Below, in pieces: positions 1 to 11,602 of a stretch of DNA of 64,000 bases. Made by a program: the position numbers and the translations under genes. A model generated the notes under the pieces. That model saw only the letters and a list, made by a program, of their open reading frames with translations. It did no database searches and was not told the DNA's origin. Position 1 is the stretch's first letter. Each line of letters starts with the position of its first letter. Source of the DNA: Salminus brasiliensis (taxonomy: Eukaryota > Chordata > Actinopteri > Characiformes > Bryconidae); contig NC_132878.1 in the NCBI RefSeq assembly GCF_030463535.1, positions 26,015,925 to 26,079,924 of the forward strand, written 5' to 3'.

Positions 1-475
1 TACTCTATAATATGCTCTTACATAGCCTAATACTTCCTAATACACTCCTGCACAGTCTAATACACGCTTACACACTTCTACAAACTACAAACTCTTATAT
101 ATTCTTTTTCATGCTAAGACAGACTTATATACTATAACCCACTCTTATACACACTAAAACAACCTTACATACTATAGCCCTATTATAACTCTTATACACG
201 CTAATACAGCCTTATATACTATTGCCCACTCTTTTACACGCTAATACAGCCTTATTTACTATAAACCAGTCTTATACACTCGTATATACTCGTGCGTAGC
301 CTAATTCTTCCTATCACACTCTAATACACCCTTATACATAGTAATATACACAATCTAATAATCTCCTAAAGGTTCTAATACAACCTCACACAGTCTAATA
401 TTATCTTATACACATTAATAAGTCCATAATTCTTAATCACTTTAATACACCCTTATACAATTTAATTTACTCTTA
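1..475. repeat. Degenerate AT-rich tandem repeat
   Basis: The segment is built from diverged copies of a short motif of the type 'cttatacacactaataca', recurring every 20 to 35 bases. Copies differ by many substitutions, so the array is old. No coding signal is visible. The array runs off the left edge of the window. Confidence 0.6.
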
Positions 476-538
476 GACTGAAATATCTACTCATATCAAA
501 CCAGACAAAGTCAAATTATTGTGATTGCAGAACTTAGA

Positions 539-540
<2 letters not shown>

Positions 541-624
<84 letters not shown>
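541..624. repeat. (CA)n(TA)n compound microsatellite
   Basis: A CA run of about 20 bases passes directly into a TA run of about 60 bases. The frames open across it on either strand are low-complexity artefacts. Confidence 0.9.
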
Positions 625-626
<2 letters not shown>

Positions 627-1847
627 TGTATACATGTCAAGTGCTTGGCTGTATTGGAGCAGAATGGAGCACGACCACTCCTCTGTGAGAGCGCCAGAGT
701 GTGAAGAACAGAAAACGTCAGGCTTTTCCCTTTCTCATCCCTCTCCCACCTCTTCCTCATCTCTCTCCCACCTCACCCTTTTTCTCCTTTTATCTCTCAC
801 CATTCTATTCTCAACATGCTCTCATTTGAGATATAGATTTGCATTTCTATTGCCTCTACAGATCTTCCCCTTAATAAGATCTTTCTTCTTAAATTCACCC
901 ACAGTGCCTTTTTCTCCTGAAAACTCTATACCTGTTCCTTGCTTCATGTGTTCTTCTACCTGTTCCATTCCTCTTTTTACACAACATGCACCCTCCTCTA
1001 CACCTCCAGTTTCTCCTCACTTTCCTCCTTTCTGCTCCTCTCTCAGAGAAAGAACAAAGTAGGCTTGTAGAGACAACGTTTGAGGGCTGAACATATTACC
1101 AGTCAACCTACTCCAGACATATTAACCACTACAGCATGTCCTACCATGTCATATTATACTGTCTCAAACTCCTGAGACCATTGTGTTCTACACTGTGTCT
1201 CAGTATAGCATATGATGCCTGCTAGTCGGCTAGTCTAGCTTCCAAATATCTTGAAACATTTCTCAAAGACACTTAAACATGGATTCACTGCTGTGGAATT
1301 GTAGAATTCTAACGGAAATCCAATGTCCAAAACTATTTCATTGCTAGCAATGAAATGCACCCAGTTATGGGATATCCTACTGTAGAATTGCTATGAATAA
1401 AAATGTAAATTGTAGCAAAGCAACATTGCTTTGCTTTAATTGGGTCTGCTGCTGTGGAACTGCAAAAATGACCTGAACATAACAGCCCCAGTACAGTGGT
1501 ATCCAAGACTACTTGATTGGTAAAACTAAAATGCTAAAATGCATCCAAGCAGTAGCATCAGCAACCATGTTTGATTCAGCACTTTCACTTTTGCAATTTT
1601 TACAATTTAATACATCCATTCATAAATTTCAGCCAAGTGAGCTATCCTATTGGTTAGGCCTTCAGAAGCTGACCCGAAGGTCTCAGAAAATATCCATCAA
1701 CACATTAAGAAAGTTTCAGAGGAATCATCTAATCACATTTTGATTAACAGTGGGCAGGACCAATGATGTAAGATTTCTGGTCCTTCATTCAGTTCTAGAT
1801 ACACCACCAACTGTGAAGGAATTCAGACGGCTGTTAGACATGGAAAA
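625..1847. other. Non-coding stretch, no recognised feature
   Basis: From about 720 to 1060 the sequence is rich in C and T, and a frame of 142 codons stays open there for that reason. It has no domain, no convincing splice context and a composition that explains it. The rest is unremarkable AT-rich DNA in which I see no exon, RNA gene or element boundary. Confidence 0.4.
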
Positions 1848-2070
1848 CGTTTCCATGTACAGCATTTAGCTGACGCTCTTACGAGCGACTTACAGGGTTT
1901 TCGTATTACAGAGGAGGGCCAATGTAGTGTTAGGAGTCTTGCCCAAGGACTCTTACTGGTGTAGCGCAGCACAGTCACCCAGACCGGGACTCGAACCCCA
2001 GTCTCCCACATGGTGAGGCAGCTCACTGGCAGGTAGTGGTGTTATCTGTTGCGCCACACCAACCACACCA
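1848..2070 (-). repeat. tRNA-derived SINE, minus orientation
   Basis: On the minus strand this block begins with a tRNA-like promoter. A box A-like segment lies at 2047-2058 (TGTGGCGCAACA), and a box B lies at 1986-1999 (GGGGTTCGAGTCCC). The far end (about 1858-1895) carries a segment of the 'catttagctgacgctctta' and 'cgacttaca' type that recurs in fish SINE-like repeats. It is a tRNA-derived retroposon and not a tRNA gene, because no cloverleaf can be closed around the boxes. I do not assign a family name. Confidence 0.6.
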
Positions 2071-2439
2071 ACAGCACCAGCAGCTTTGTGCCCGGACTCT
2101 TTACTGAAAGAGTCACTGTAAAACGGCTTCATACAAGCTCACATATGTGTTACTGGCTCTAGATCAAATTAACACATTTACAGCGCAAACAGAACACAGA
2201 AAATGGCTGTTTACACTCAAGCACCCTCGGTACAAATAACTCAGTTCGGTTAAGAGGCCTTAGTAGAACTTGTAGAAATTGTGAATAAACCTGCCACAAT
2301 TACTAACACACTAATATTACTCCATTAAATACACTTAAATTCTGATCCAGGCACAACTAAACACACTATGCCACATTTTATCAAGCCAAGTTTGCAGGCA
2401 ATACTACACATTTGCTGACAAAAACGTAGATCCCAGTCC

Positions 2440-2856
2440 TGTATAACTGTATTCTCTCCTTAAGAGATCCTCTACCTGTCCTCTACCTGTCCTCTAAACA
2501 TCCACCGCCTACAGCTTCACCTGGCCTGCACTCATCCTCACTCATGCCTTCCTTCTCTCTCTATACCATTTCTCTCCCTTATGTCTTCTTTCCTCTTCAG
2601 CCTCCACCTTTCTGTTGTTTCTCTCCTGTTTTCTCATCCTCTTCTCTTTTCTTTCCCCTTTCCTTGCTGTTACTGCCTTCTCTTAGTATACTCCTCCCCT
2701 CTCCTCCTTTCACCTCTTCCCTTAATGTCTCCCCATTTCTCTTCTCAACTTCTCTTTTATCTCCCTGTCCTCTCCTCACTTTTCCTCTCTTCTCTGCCCC
2801 TCCCTTCGCCATTTAGCTCTCCTCTCCTGTCTTTTTCTTTCACTCTGTCTCTCTCT
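2440..2856. repeat. Polypyrimidine tract leading into the minisatellite
   Basis: Almost entirely C and T on the plus strand, without a regular period. It forms the left shoulder of the large minisatellite and explains the long open frames seen here. Homopurine-homopyrimidine DNA of this kind can adopt triplex structure, which is a general property and not something shown here. Confidence 0.7.
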
Positions 2857-5800
2857 ATGATTCCGTCTTTCACTCTATCTCTCTCTATGATTCTGTTTTT
2901 CACTCTCTCTCTCTATGATTCCGTCTTTCACTCTATCTCTCTCTATGATTCCGTCTTTCATTCTGTCTCTCTCTATGATTCCGTCTTTCATTCTGTCTCT
3001 CTTTCCTTCTATGATTCCGTCTTTCACTCTCTCTCTCTATGATTCCGTCTTTCACTCTATCTCTCTCTATGATTCCGTCTTTCACTCTCTCTCTCTATGA
3101 TTCCGTCTTTCACTCTCTCTCTCTATGATTCCGTCTTTCACTCTATCTCTCTCTATGATTCCGTCTTTCACTCTCTCTCTCTATGATTCCGTCTTTCACT
3201 CTATCTCTCTCTATGATTCCGTCTTTCACTCTCTCTCTCTATGATTCTGTCTTTCACTCTATCTCTCTCTATGATTCCGTCTTTCACTCTCTCTCTCTAT
3301 GATTCCGTCTTTCACTATGTCTCTCTCTATGATTCCGTCTTTCACTCTCTCTCTATCTATGATTCCGTCTTTCATTCTGTCTCTCTTTCCTTCTATGATT
3401 CCGTCTTTCACTCTCTCTCTCTCTATGATTCTGTCTTTCACTCTATCTCTCTCTATGATTCCGTCTTTCACTCTATCTCTCTCTATGATTCCGTCTTTCA
3501 CTCTCTCTTTCCTTCTATGATTCCGTCTTTCATTCTGTCTCTCTTTCCTTCTATGATTCCGTCTTTCACTCTCTCTCTCTATGATTCTGTCTTTCACTCT
3601 ATCTCTCTCTATGATTTCGTCTTTCACTCTCTCTCTTTCCTTCTATGATTCCGTCTTTCACTCTCTCTCTTTCCTTCTATGATTCCGTCTTTCACTCTAT
3701 CTCTCTTTCCTTCTATGATTCCGTCTTTCACTCTATCTCTCTCTATGATTCAGTCTTTCACTCTCTCTCTCTCTCTCTCTATGATTCCGTCTTTCACTCT
3801 ATCTCTCTATGATTCCGTCTTTCACTCTCTCTATGATTCCGTCTTTCACTCTCTCTCTCTATGATTCCGTCTTTCACTCTATCTCTCTTTCCTTCTATGA
3901 TTCCGTCTTTCACTCTCTCTCTCTATGATTCCGTCTTTCACTCTATCTCTCTCTATGATTCCGTCTTTCACTCTATCTCTCTTTCTCTCTATGATTCCGT
4001 CTTTCACTCTCTCTCTCTCTATGATTCCGTCTTTCACTCTCTCTCTCTCTATGATTCCGTTTTTCACTCTCTCTCTCTCTATGATTCCGTTTTTCACTCT
4101 CTCTCTCTCTATGATTCCGTTTTTCACTCTCTCTCTCTATGATTCCGTCTTTCACTCTCTCTCTCTCTATGATTCCGTCTTTCACTCTCTCTCTCTCTAT
4201 GATTCCGTCTTTCACTCTATCTCTCTCTATGATTCCGTCTTTCACTCTATCTCTCTCTATGATTCCGTCTTTCACTATCTCTCTCTATGATTCCGTCTTT
4301 CACTCTATCTCTCTCTATGATTCCGTCTTTCACTCTATCTCTATCTCTCTCTATGATTCCGTCTTTCACTCTATCTCTATCTCTCTCTATGATTCCGTCT
4401 TTCACTCTCTCTCTCTCTATGATGCCGTCTTTCACTCTCTCTCTATCTATGATTCCGTCTTTCACTCTCTCTCTATCTATGATTCCGTCTTTCACTCTCT
4501 CTCTCTCTATGATTCAGTCTTTCACTCTCTCTCTCTATGATTCAGTCTTTCACTCTATCTCTCTTTCCCTCTATGATTCCGTCTTTCACTCTATCTCTAT
4601 CTCTCTCTATGATTCCGTCTTTCACTCTCTCTCTCTATGATTCCATCTTTCACTCTATCTCTCTCTATGATTCCGTCTTTCACTCTATCTCTCTCTATGA
4701 TTCCGTCTTTCACTATCTCTCTCTATGATTCCGTCTTTCACTCTATCTCTCTCTATGATTCCGTCTTTCACTCTATCTCTCTCTATGATTCCGTCTTTCA
4801 CTCTATCTCTCTCTATGATTCCGTCTTTCACTCTCTCTCTCTCTATGATTCCGTCTTTCACTCTCTCTCTATCTCTCTCTATGATTCCGTCTTTCACTCT
4901 ATCTCTATCTCTCTCTATGATTCCGTCTTTCACTCTCTCTCTCTCTATGATTCCGTCTTTCACTCTATCTCTCTCTATGATTCCGTCTTTCACTCTCTCT
5001 CTCTCTATGATTCCGTCTTTCACTCTCTCTCTCTCTCTCTATGATTCCGTCTTTCACTCTCTCTCTATCTCTCTCTATGATTCCGTCTTTCACTCTCTCT
5101 CTATGATTCCGTCTTTCACTCTATCTCTCTCTATGATTCCGTCTTTCACTCTATCTCTATCTCTCTCTATGATTCCGTCTTTCACTCTATCTCTATCTCT
5201 CTCTATGATTCCGTCTTTCACTCTCTCTCTATGATTCCGTCTTTCACTCTATCTCTATCTCTCTCTATGATTCCGTCTTTCACTCTCTCTCTATGATTCC
5301 GTCTTTCACTCTATCTCTATCTCTCTCTATGATTCCGTCTTTCACTCTATCTCTATCTCTCTCTATGATTCCGTCTTTCACTCTCTCTCTATGATTCCGT
5401 CTTTCACTCTCTCTCTATCTCTCTCTATGATTCCGTCTTTCACTCTATCTCTCTTTCCTTCTATGATTCCGTCTTTCACTCTCTCTCTATGATTCCGTCT
5501 TTCACTCTCTTTCTCTCTATGATTCCGTCTTTCACTCTATCTCTATCTCTCTCTATGATTCCGTCTTTCACTCTATCTCTCTATATGATTCCGTCTTTCA
5601 CTCTATCTCTCTATATGATTCCGTCTTTCACTCTATCTCTCTATATGATTCCGTCTTTCACTCTATCTCTCTATGATTCCGTCTTTCACTCTATCTCTCT
5701 ATGATTCCGTCTTTCACTCTATCTCTATCTCTCTCTATGATTCCGTCTTTCACTCTATCTCTATCTCTCTCTATGATTCCGTCTTTCACTCTATCTCTAT

Positions 5801-7690
5801 CTCTCTCTATGATTCCGTCTTTCACTCTATCTCTATCTCTCTCTATGATTCCGTCTTTCACTCTCTCTCTATCTCTCTCTACGATTCCGTCTTTCACTCT
5901 CTCTCTCTCTACGATTCCGTCTTTCACTCTCTCTCTCTCTATGATTCCGTCTTTCACTCTCTCTCTCTCTATGATTCCGTCTTTCACTCTCTCTCTCTCT
6001 ATGATTCCGTCTTTCACTCTCTCTCTCTCTATGATTCCGTCTTTCACTCTCTCTCTCTCTATGATTCCGTCTTTCACTCTATCTCTCTCTATGATTCCGT
6101 CTTTCACTCTATCTCTATCTCTCTCTATGATTCCGTCTTTCACTCTATCTCTATCTATGATTCCGTCTTTCACTCTATCTCTATCTATGATTCCGTCTTT
6201 CACTCTATCTCTATCTATGATTCCGTCTTTCACTCTCTCTCTCTCTATGATTCCGTCTTTCACTCTCTCTCTCTCTATGATTCCGTCTTTCACTCTATCT
6301 CTATCTCTCTCTATGATTCCGTCTTTCACTCTCTCTCTATGATTCCGTCTTTCACTCTCTCTCTCTCTCTATGATTCCGTCTTTCACTCTCTCTCTCGCT
6401 CTATGATTCCGTCTTTCACTCTCTCTCTCGCTATGATTCCGTCTTTCACTCTCTCTCTCTATGATTCCGTCTTTCACTCTCTCTCTCTCTCTATGATTCC
6501 GTCTTTCACTCTCTCTCTCTCTCTATGATTCCGTCTTTCACTCTATCTCTATCTCTCTCTATGATTCCGTCTTTCACTCTCTCTCTATGATTCCGTCTTT
6601 CACTCTATCTCTCTTTCCTTCTATGATTCCGTCTTTCACTCTCTCTCTATGATTCCGTCTTTCACTCTATCTCTCTCTATGATTCCGTCTTTCACTCTCT
6701 CTCTCTATGATTCCGTCTTTCACTCTCTCTCTCTATGATTCCGTCTTTCACTCTCTCTCTCTATGATTCCGTCTTTCACTCTATCTCTATCTCTCTCTAT
6801 GATTCCGTCTTTCACTCTATCTTTATCTCTATCTCTCTCTATGATTCCGTCTTTCACTCTATCTCTATCTCTCTCTATGATTCCGTCTTTCACTCTCTCT
6901 CTCTCTATGATTCCGTCTTTCACTCTATCTCTATGATTCCGTCTTTCACTCTATCTCTATCTATGATTCCGTCTTTCACTCTCTCTCTATGATTCCGTCT
7001 TTCACTCTCTCTCTCTCTATGATTCCGTCTTTCACTCTATCTCTATCTCTCTCTATGATTCCGTCTTTCACTCTCTCTCTATGATTCCGTCTTTCACTCT
7101 CTCTCTCTCTCTATGATTCCGTCTTTCACTCTCTCTCTCGCTATGATTCCGTCTTTCACTCTCTCTCTCTCTATGATTCCGTCTTTCACTCTCTCTCTCT
7201 CTATGATTCCGTCTTTCACTCTCTCTCTCTCTATGATTCCGTCTTTCACTCTCTCTCTATGATTCCGTCTTTCACTCTCTCTCTATGATTCCGTCTTTCA
7301 CTCTATCTCTATCTCTCTCTATGATTCCGTCTTTCACTCTCTCTCTATGATTCCGTCTTTCACTCTATCTCTCTTTCCTTCTATGATTCCGTCTTTCACT
7401 CTCTCTCTATGATTCAGTCTTTCACTCTATCTCTCTCTATGATTCCGTCTTTCACTCTCTCTCTCTATGATTCCGTCTTTCACTCTCTCTCTCTATGATT
7501 CCGTCTTTCACTCTATCTCTCTTTCCCTCTATGATTCCATCTTTCACTCTCTCTCTTTATGATTCCGTCTTTCACGCTATCTCTATCTCTCTCTATGATT
7601 CCGTCTTTCACTATCTCTCTCTATGATTCTGTCTTTCACTCTATCTCTCTTTATCATTCCGTCTTTCACTCTATCTCTCTCTATGATTTA
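2857..7690. repeat. Giant pyrimidine-rich minisatellite (~4.8 kb)
   Basis: A tandem array with the invariant core ATGATTCCGTCTTTCACT, followed by a variable spacer of CTCTAT/CTCTCT blocks. Units run from about 24 to 42 bases, so the array holds on the order of 150 copies. Subtypes differ in spacer: CTCTCT-only, CTATCTCT, TTTCCTTCT and rare TCGCT variants. Longer patterns of subtypes recur (for example near 5420-5500, 6600-6700 and 7370-7450), which points to block duplication. Copies decay towards 7880. Very long open frames on both strands (for example 5673-6374 plus and 5691-6329 minus) arise because many units are 30 or 36 bases and contain no stop. They are not genes. The array probably lies inside an intron of the spectrin gene whose exon is at 7905-8028. 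Confidence 0.95.
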
Positions 7691-7904
7691 GGCTTTTACT
7701 TTATCTCTTTGTACGATTCTGTCTTTTACGCCTTCATGTCTTTCATCTTTTTCCCTCTATAATTTTATCTTTCACTCTATCTATTCCTATGATTCCGTCT
7801 TTCACTCTATCTCTCTTTCCCTCTATGATTCCATCTTTTACTCTCCTTCCATCTTTCACTCCTCTCTTTTACTCTCTTTCTCTCTCTCTCTCTCTGTGAC
7901 TCAC

Positions 7905-8028
7905 CTGTTCGATCTTGGCGAGCCATTCCTTGTTGTGAGCGAGTTCGGCCATGAAGGCCTGGTGCTTCATCCATTTCCTGTGCAGCTTCTGAGCCTCGTC
8001 ACGGCCTGCATCGCGAGGCATGAGCATC
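7905..8028 (-). CDS. Beta-spectrin internal exon (part of a spectrin repeat)
   Basis: On the minus strand this 124-base segment has a clean acceptor (tgtgtgtcag) and donor (CAG then gtgagt). It is open in the phase that gives one base plus 41 codons. The peptide contains RDEAQKLH, KWMKHQAFMAELA and NKEWLAKIEQ. Beta-spectrins carry the same string in one of their repeats, of the form YDEARNLHxKWxKHQAFMAELAxNKxWL. The preceding residue pair would be E-K/E-R, so the match begins right at the splice site. Beta-spectrin crosslinks actin and lines the membrane; this exon is a helical piece of one repeat. No neighbouring exon is visible: the minisatellite lies immediately downstream, and no phase-2 exon is recognisable upstream. 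It could be a live exon of a large gene reaching beyond the left edge, or a relic. Which beta-spectrin paralogue it belongs to is not decided. Confidence 0.7.
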
Positions 8029-8381
8029 CTGACACACACACAGGGCAGTCAGCAAGCAGGTACGACAAGCCCACACACACACACAAACACACACACACTA
8101 GAAGAGACTGGCTTAGTCTGCGACATCAATTCATATAGTTACCAGCACGCACACACACACACACACACATATATACACATAGTGCAGCAATCCAAGGCTA
8201 GGCCTTACATGACCGAACCACTCTAGCGTCCAAACACGAGGAAAACTGTCCACACACACATAGACATGCACACACATACACACCCACACAGACACACACT
8301 CACATGTATAATGCAGCAATTCAAGGCTAGGCCTAACGAAATGATCCTTGTATGAAAACACGAAGACTCATATACAAGCGA

Positions 8382-8420
<39 letters not shown>

Positions 8421-8953
8421 AATATATATCCACACACACACACACACTCTCTCCTTCTCTCTCTTTCTCAAATGGCTGTAGCTAAAGCATGCAGCACCTT
8501 GGCAGTATCAGCAGCAGCAGCAGCGGTGGTGTGTGTGTGCGCGCGTGTGTGTGTGGCTCAGAGACTCCGCTGGGTCCTCATGCCCTCCAGGTTACAGTCC
8601 AATGCTGCAGTATCCGAAAAAACAACCACACACTCGCACACACGCGCAGGTGCCGAAACGTGAGAGAAATCCACAGCTGGAGAAAAGTCAGTATATTCCC
8701 ACAGCAAATTCCAATTCCAAAACAGACAATACCCAGTGTGTATAGGGGTGTGTGTGTGTGGGTGGATGTGTGTGGGGGTCAGGAAGCTCTGGTGCGTCCG
8801 TTCGCTAAGCTGTCCCCCTGTCGAGTCAGTGGTGTGTGTTGGGGGGGGCTGGATGGGAGGAGCCAATTGTGTGTGTCGGGTGGGGTGGGGGGGGGGTTAT
8901 TGGGTCTAAAAATACAAATACACCTTCAATGGAAAACAAATCCACACATATAT

Positions 8954-8986
<33 letters not shown>

Positions 8987-9526
8987 TGTCTAAATATTAG
9001 GGTCCGCAGAAGTGTTAAAATCCAACGTGGGCAAAGATACGCACATGCACACATGCAGGGGCTTGACGTTAGCGCACCATGCTGCAGTGGCTTCTGTTCT
9101 GTTCAGCACTCGATACTGCAGTGAGAGAGAGGGAGACAGCGGGAGAGGGAGGGGGAGAGAAAGAGAGAGAGAGATAGAGGAGGGAGGGCGAGAAAGGATA
9201 GAAGAGAGGAGGGGGAGGAAGAGAAGGTGAGAGAAATGTGGGCTCTACTTATATTCAGAGAAAATACAAAAAAAAGCCAAATGCAGAAAGAGAGAGACAG
9301 AGAGAGAGGAGAGAGATGGACATGCAGACAGGGTGAGAGACAGAGAGAAGAAGGTTGAGCAAATACATTATAAGGTGAGAAAAATGTGAGAAGCATGTGT
9401 GTGTGTGAGTGTGTGTATTTTGATTTTGGAGAGGAAAGAGAATTAGCAAAATCACTGTATGTGGGGGACTGGATATGGGTGTAAAGGTCAGAGAAAATGG
9501 CCCTAGTGATTGAATGTATGTGTGTG

Positions 9527-9559
<33 letters not shown>

Positions 9560-9560
9560 G
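8029..9560. repeat. Cluster of CA/TG and GA microsatellites
   Basis: CA/TG runs occur at about 8030-8170, 8240-8300, 8382-8420, 8740-8780, 8955-8985 and 9518-9558, with a GA-rich block at 9120-9340. A short direct repeat, 'caaggctaggcctaa/ta', occurs near 8192 and 8323, each followed by flanking CA. All open frames here are low complexity. Confidence 0.8.
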
Positions 9561-9777
9561 GGGTCATTTCCTCCCAGCTGAGCGCAGATGAAGAGTCCAC
9601 GTGGCAGTGTGGTGCAGCTGCTCTGGTTTAAAGGGACAGTATGAGCTGGACCAGTGTTAAGGACATCAATGGGAAACACAATCAATATTTTTCAATATCC
9701 CTCAGATTGAATTTAAGCATCTGTTCATTTTAAAAATGTTTAAAATGTTAACAAATTTGACTGCACTTTACCCACTG

Positions 9778-10262
9778 TGTTGAACTGACATCTACATGGT
9801 TAAACACATAATAAACACCTACTGTGTTGACTAAACATCTAGAGTGTTAAAAGAACACCCTCAGTGTTGACTGAACGCCTACAGTGTTGACTGAACGCCT
9901 ACAATTCCTAATAATAAACACTTACAGTGTTGAATAAACATCTATAGTGTTAAAAGAACACCCTCAGTGTTGACTGAACACCTACATTGTTGACTGAATG
10001 CCTACAATTCTTAATAAACACCCTCAGTGTTGAATAAACATTTATAGTGTTGACTAAACATCTATAGTATTAAAACAACACCCTCAGTGTTGACGGAACA
10101 CCTGCAGTTTTGAATAAACACCTACAATGTTAACTAAACATCTATATTGTTAAAAGAACACCCTCAGTGTTGACTGAACACATGCAGTGTTGAATAAACA
10201 CCTACAGTGTTAAATAATCATCTATAGTGTTGAATAAACGTCTATAGTGTTAAATAAACAAG
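9778..10262. repeat. Tandem repeat, ~22-24 bp unit
   Basis: Repeats of the type 'aacacctacagtgttgact' and 'aacatctatagtgttaaa' alternate, with a higher-order period near 65-70 bases marked by 'aacaccctcagtgttgac'. About 20 units are present, moderately diverged. It is non-coding. Confidence 0.85.
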
Positions 10263-10888
10263 TGTATCTGCCATGATAACACAATACGTTTTTCTTACGA
10301 GCATTTCAAGATTTCTATACAATCAAAAACATAACTATGAAATAAGAGATAAGAGCAATCTACACAAAACTAAATAAATAAATGCAACAAACACAATGAG
10401 TGTGTTAAATAACAGTGAACTGAAAATGACAGACAATGTCATAGGCGCTGCGGGTTTCCCAATGGTGATGGGCATGAGGGTTAGTTAATGACTTGAGGTT
10501 TCAGAATGCTTTCATGGGAACACTGTGCTAACTGTACTGGCTGCATTATGCTAAAGGGTCAGGCACTTATCCAGTAATTGCTAACTGCAATGGGAAAAAT
10601 CAACTATGTGTTAAATTCACTGCTGTAGCCTAGGAGTTTTAGTTGAATGCTGTAGGCATTTATTAACACACAGGCTTTGACGTAAAGGTTTCAGTAAATG
10701 GTTTCACACTAAAGGGCACATAAATGATGCAATATCCACACAGGCAGCAATGGTTGTATCATGCTGGCTGTAGCATACAAACAGTGACACCTAGAGGTCA
10801 ACACTGACGTCTTTGTTTCCCTCATTTCTGCTAAATCCAATCACTGATATGTAAACATGTAGAAATATCTCATTGTAGAGAAACTTAC
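10263..10888. other. Non-coding stretch, no recognised feature
   Basis: AT-rich unique-looking DNA. I see no exon, element boundary or RNA gene. Confidence 0.35.
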
Positions 10889-10939
10889 CAACTCATATTT
10901 CTTCACGGTGGTGGTGATCGGAACCAAAGGTCGCCATGA
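10889..10939 (-). CDS. Candidate short exon, function unknown
   Basis: On the minus strand an acceptor (gtgtcgtag) and a consensus donor (gtaagt) bracket 51 bases. Only one of the three phases is open; it reads SWRPLVPITTTVKKYEL. The single open phase, the multiple-of-three length and the strong donor argue for a real exon, but 51 bases is short enough for chance. I do not recognise the peptide. It ends in phase 0, whereas the spectrin exon at 7905-8028 needs a phase-2 predecessor, so the two cannot be joined directly. It may belong to the same gene with a missing exon between, or to another minus-strand gene. Confidence 0.3.
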
Positions 10940-11009
10940 CTACGACACAAATACAGACACATTCACATGTTAGTAAAAACAGGGGTTCAAGCCACTTCTC
11001 ACAGGCATG

Positions 11010-11602
11010 TACAACACTTCATCAGCCATGACATTAAAAGCACTGACAGGTGAAGTGCATAACATCATACACCTGTCAGGGTGAGATTTACACATTAGGC
11101 AGCAAGTGAACTGTCAGTTCCTAAAGATGTTGTGTTGGAAGCAGGAAAAATCAGCATCAGCATCAGAGCATCTCCAAAACATCAGGCAGGTCTTGCAGGG
11201 TGCCCCTGGTATGCAGTGTTCAGGACCTACCAACAGGAGAACCAGTGACAGGATCACGGGCACACAAGGCTCTCTGATGTGATCCATGGAGGCCCCACCT
11301 CACAACTTACACAGGATCTGCTGCTAACGTCTTGGTGCCAGATCCCACAAGACGCCTTCAGAGGTCTTGTGGAGTCTAGACCTCGACTGGTCAGATCTGT
11401 TTAGAGGGCTCGAGGGGGAATTAACAAAGGGTAAGTAAGGGGTAGTGAACTCTTCAGACTTCCAGAGTGAAATTCTGAAATGAGAGGAAGAAGAGATGGG
11501 TTTAGAGGAGCCTATGAACATTTTTAAAGATATTTCAATATTTTATTTTATTGGTTTTAATCATATAAGGGAAGTGCTTTTAATGTTATGGTTGATCAGT
11601 AT
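11010..11602. mobile_element. Deleted Tc1/mariner-like element
   Basis: The left end (catcagccatgacattaaaa, about 11020) and the right end (ttttaatgttatggttgatc, about 11578) are inverted copies of each other. The interior resembles the part of fish Tc1-like repeats that contains 'gccagatcccacaagac' and 'ttcagaggtcttgtggagtc'. No transposase frame survives. The assignment rests on the inverted ends plus my recollection of this common fish family. Confidence 0.55.

Noticed and set aside
634..1062. 142-codon plus-strand frame
   Set aside because: Ser/Pro/Leu/Phe-rich product of a pyrimidine-rich stretch, with no domain or exon context.
5673..6374. Open frames of 212-233 codons on both strands
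   Set aside because: They are translations of the minisatellite unit. Three overlapping frames are open at once because units are mostly multiples of three and free of stops.
2857..7690. Regularly repeated core with variable spacers, superficially CRISPR-like
   Set aside because: Spacers are low-complexity CT blocks rather than unique sequences, and the genome is clearly eukaryotic. It is a minisatellite.
8352..9124. Several overlapping frames of 100-211 codons
   Set aside because: They read through CA/TG microsatellites (HTHTHT and CVCVCV products).
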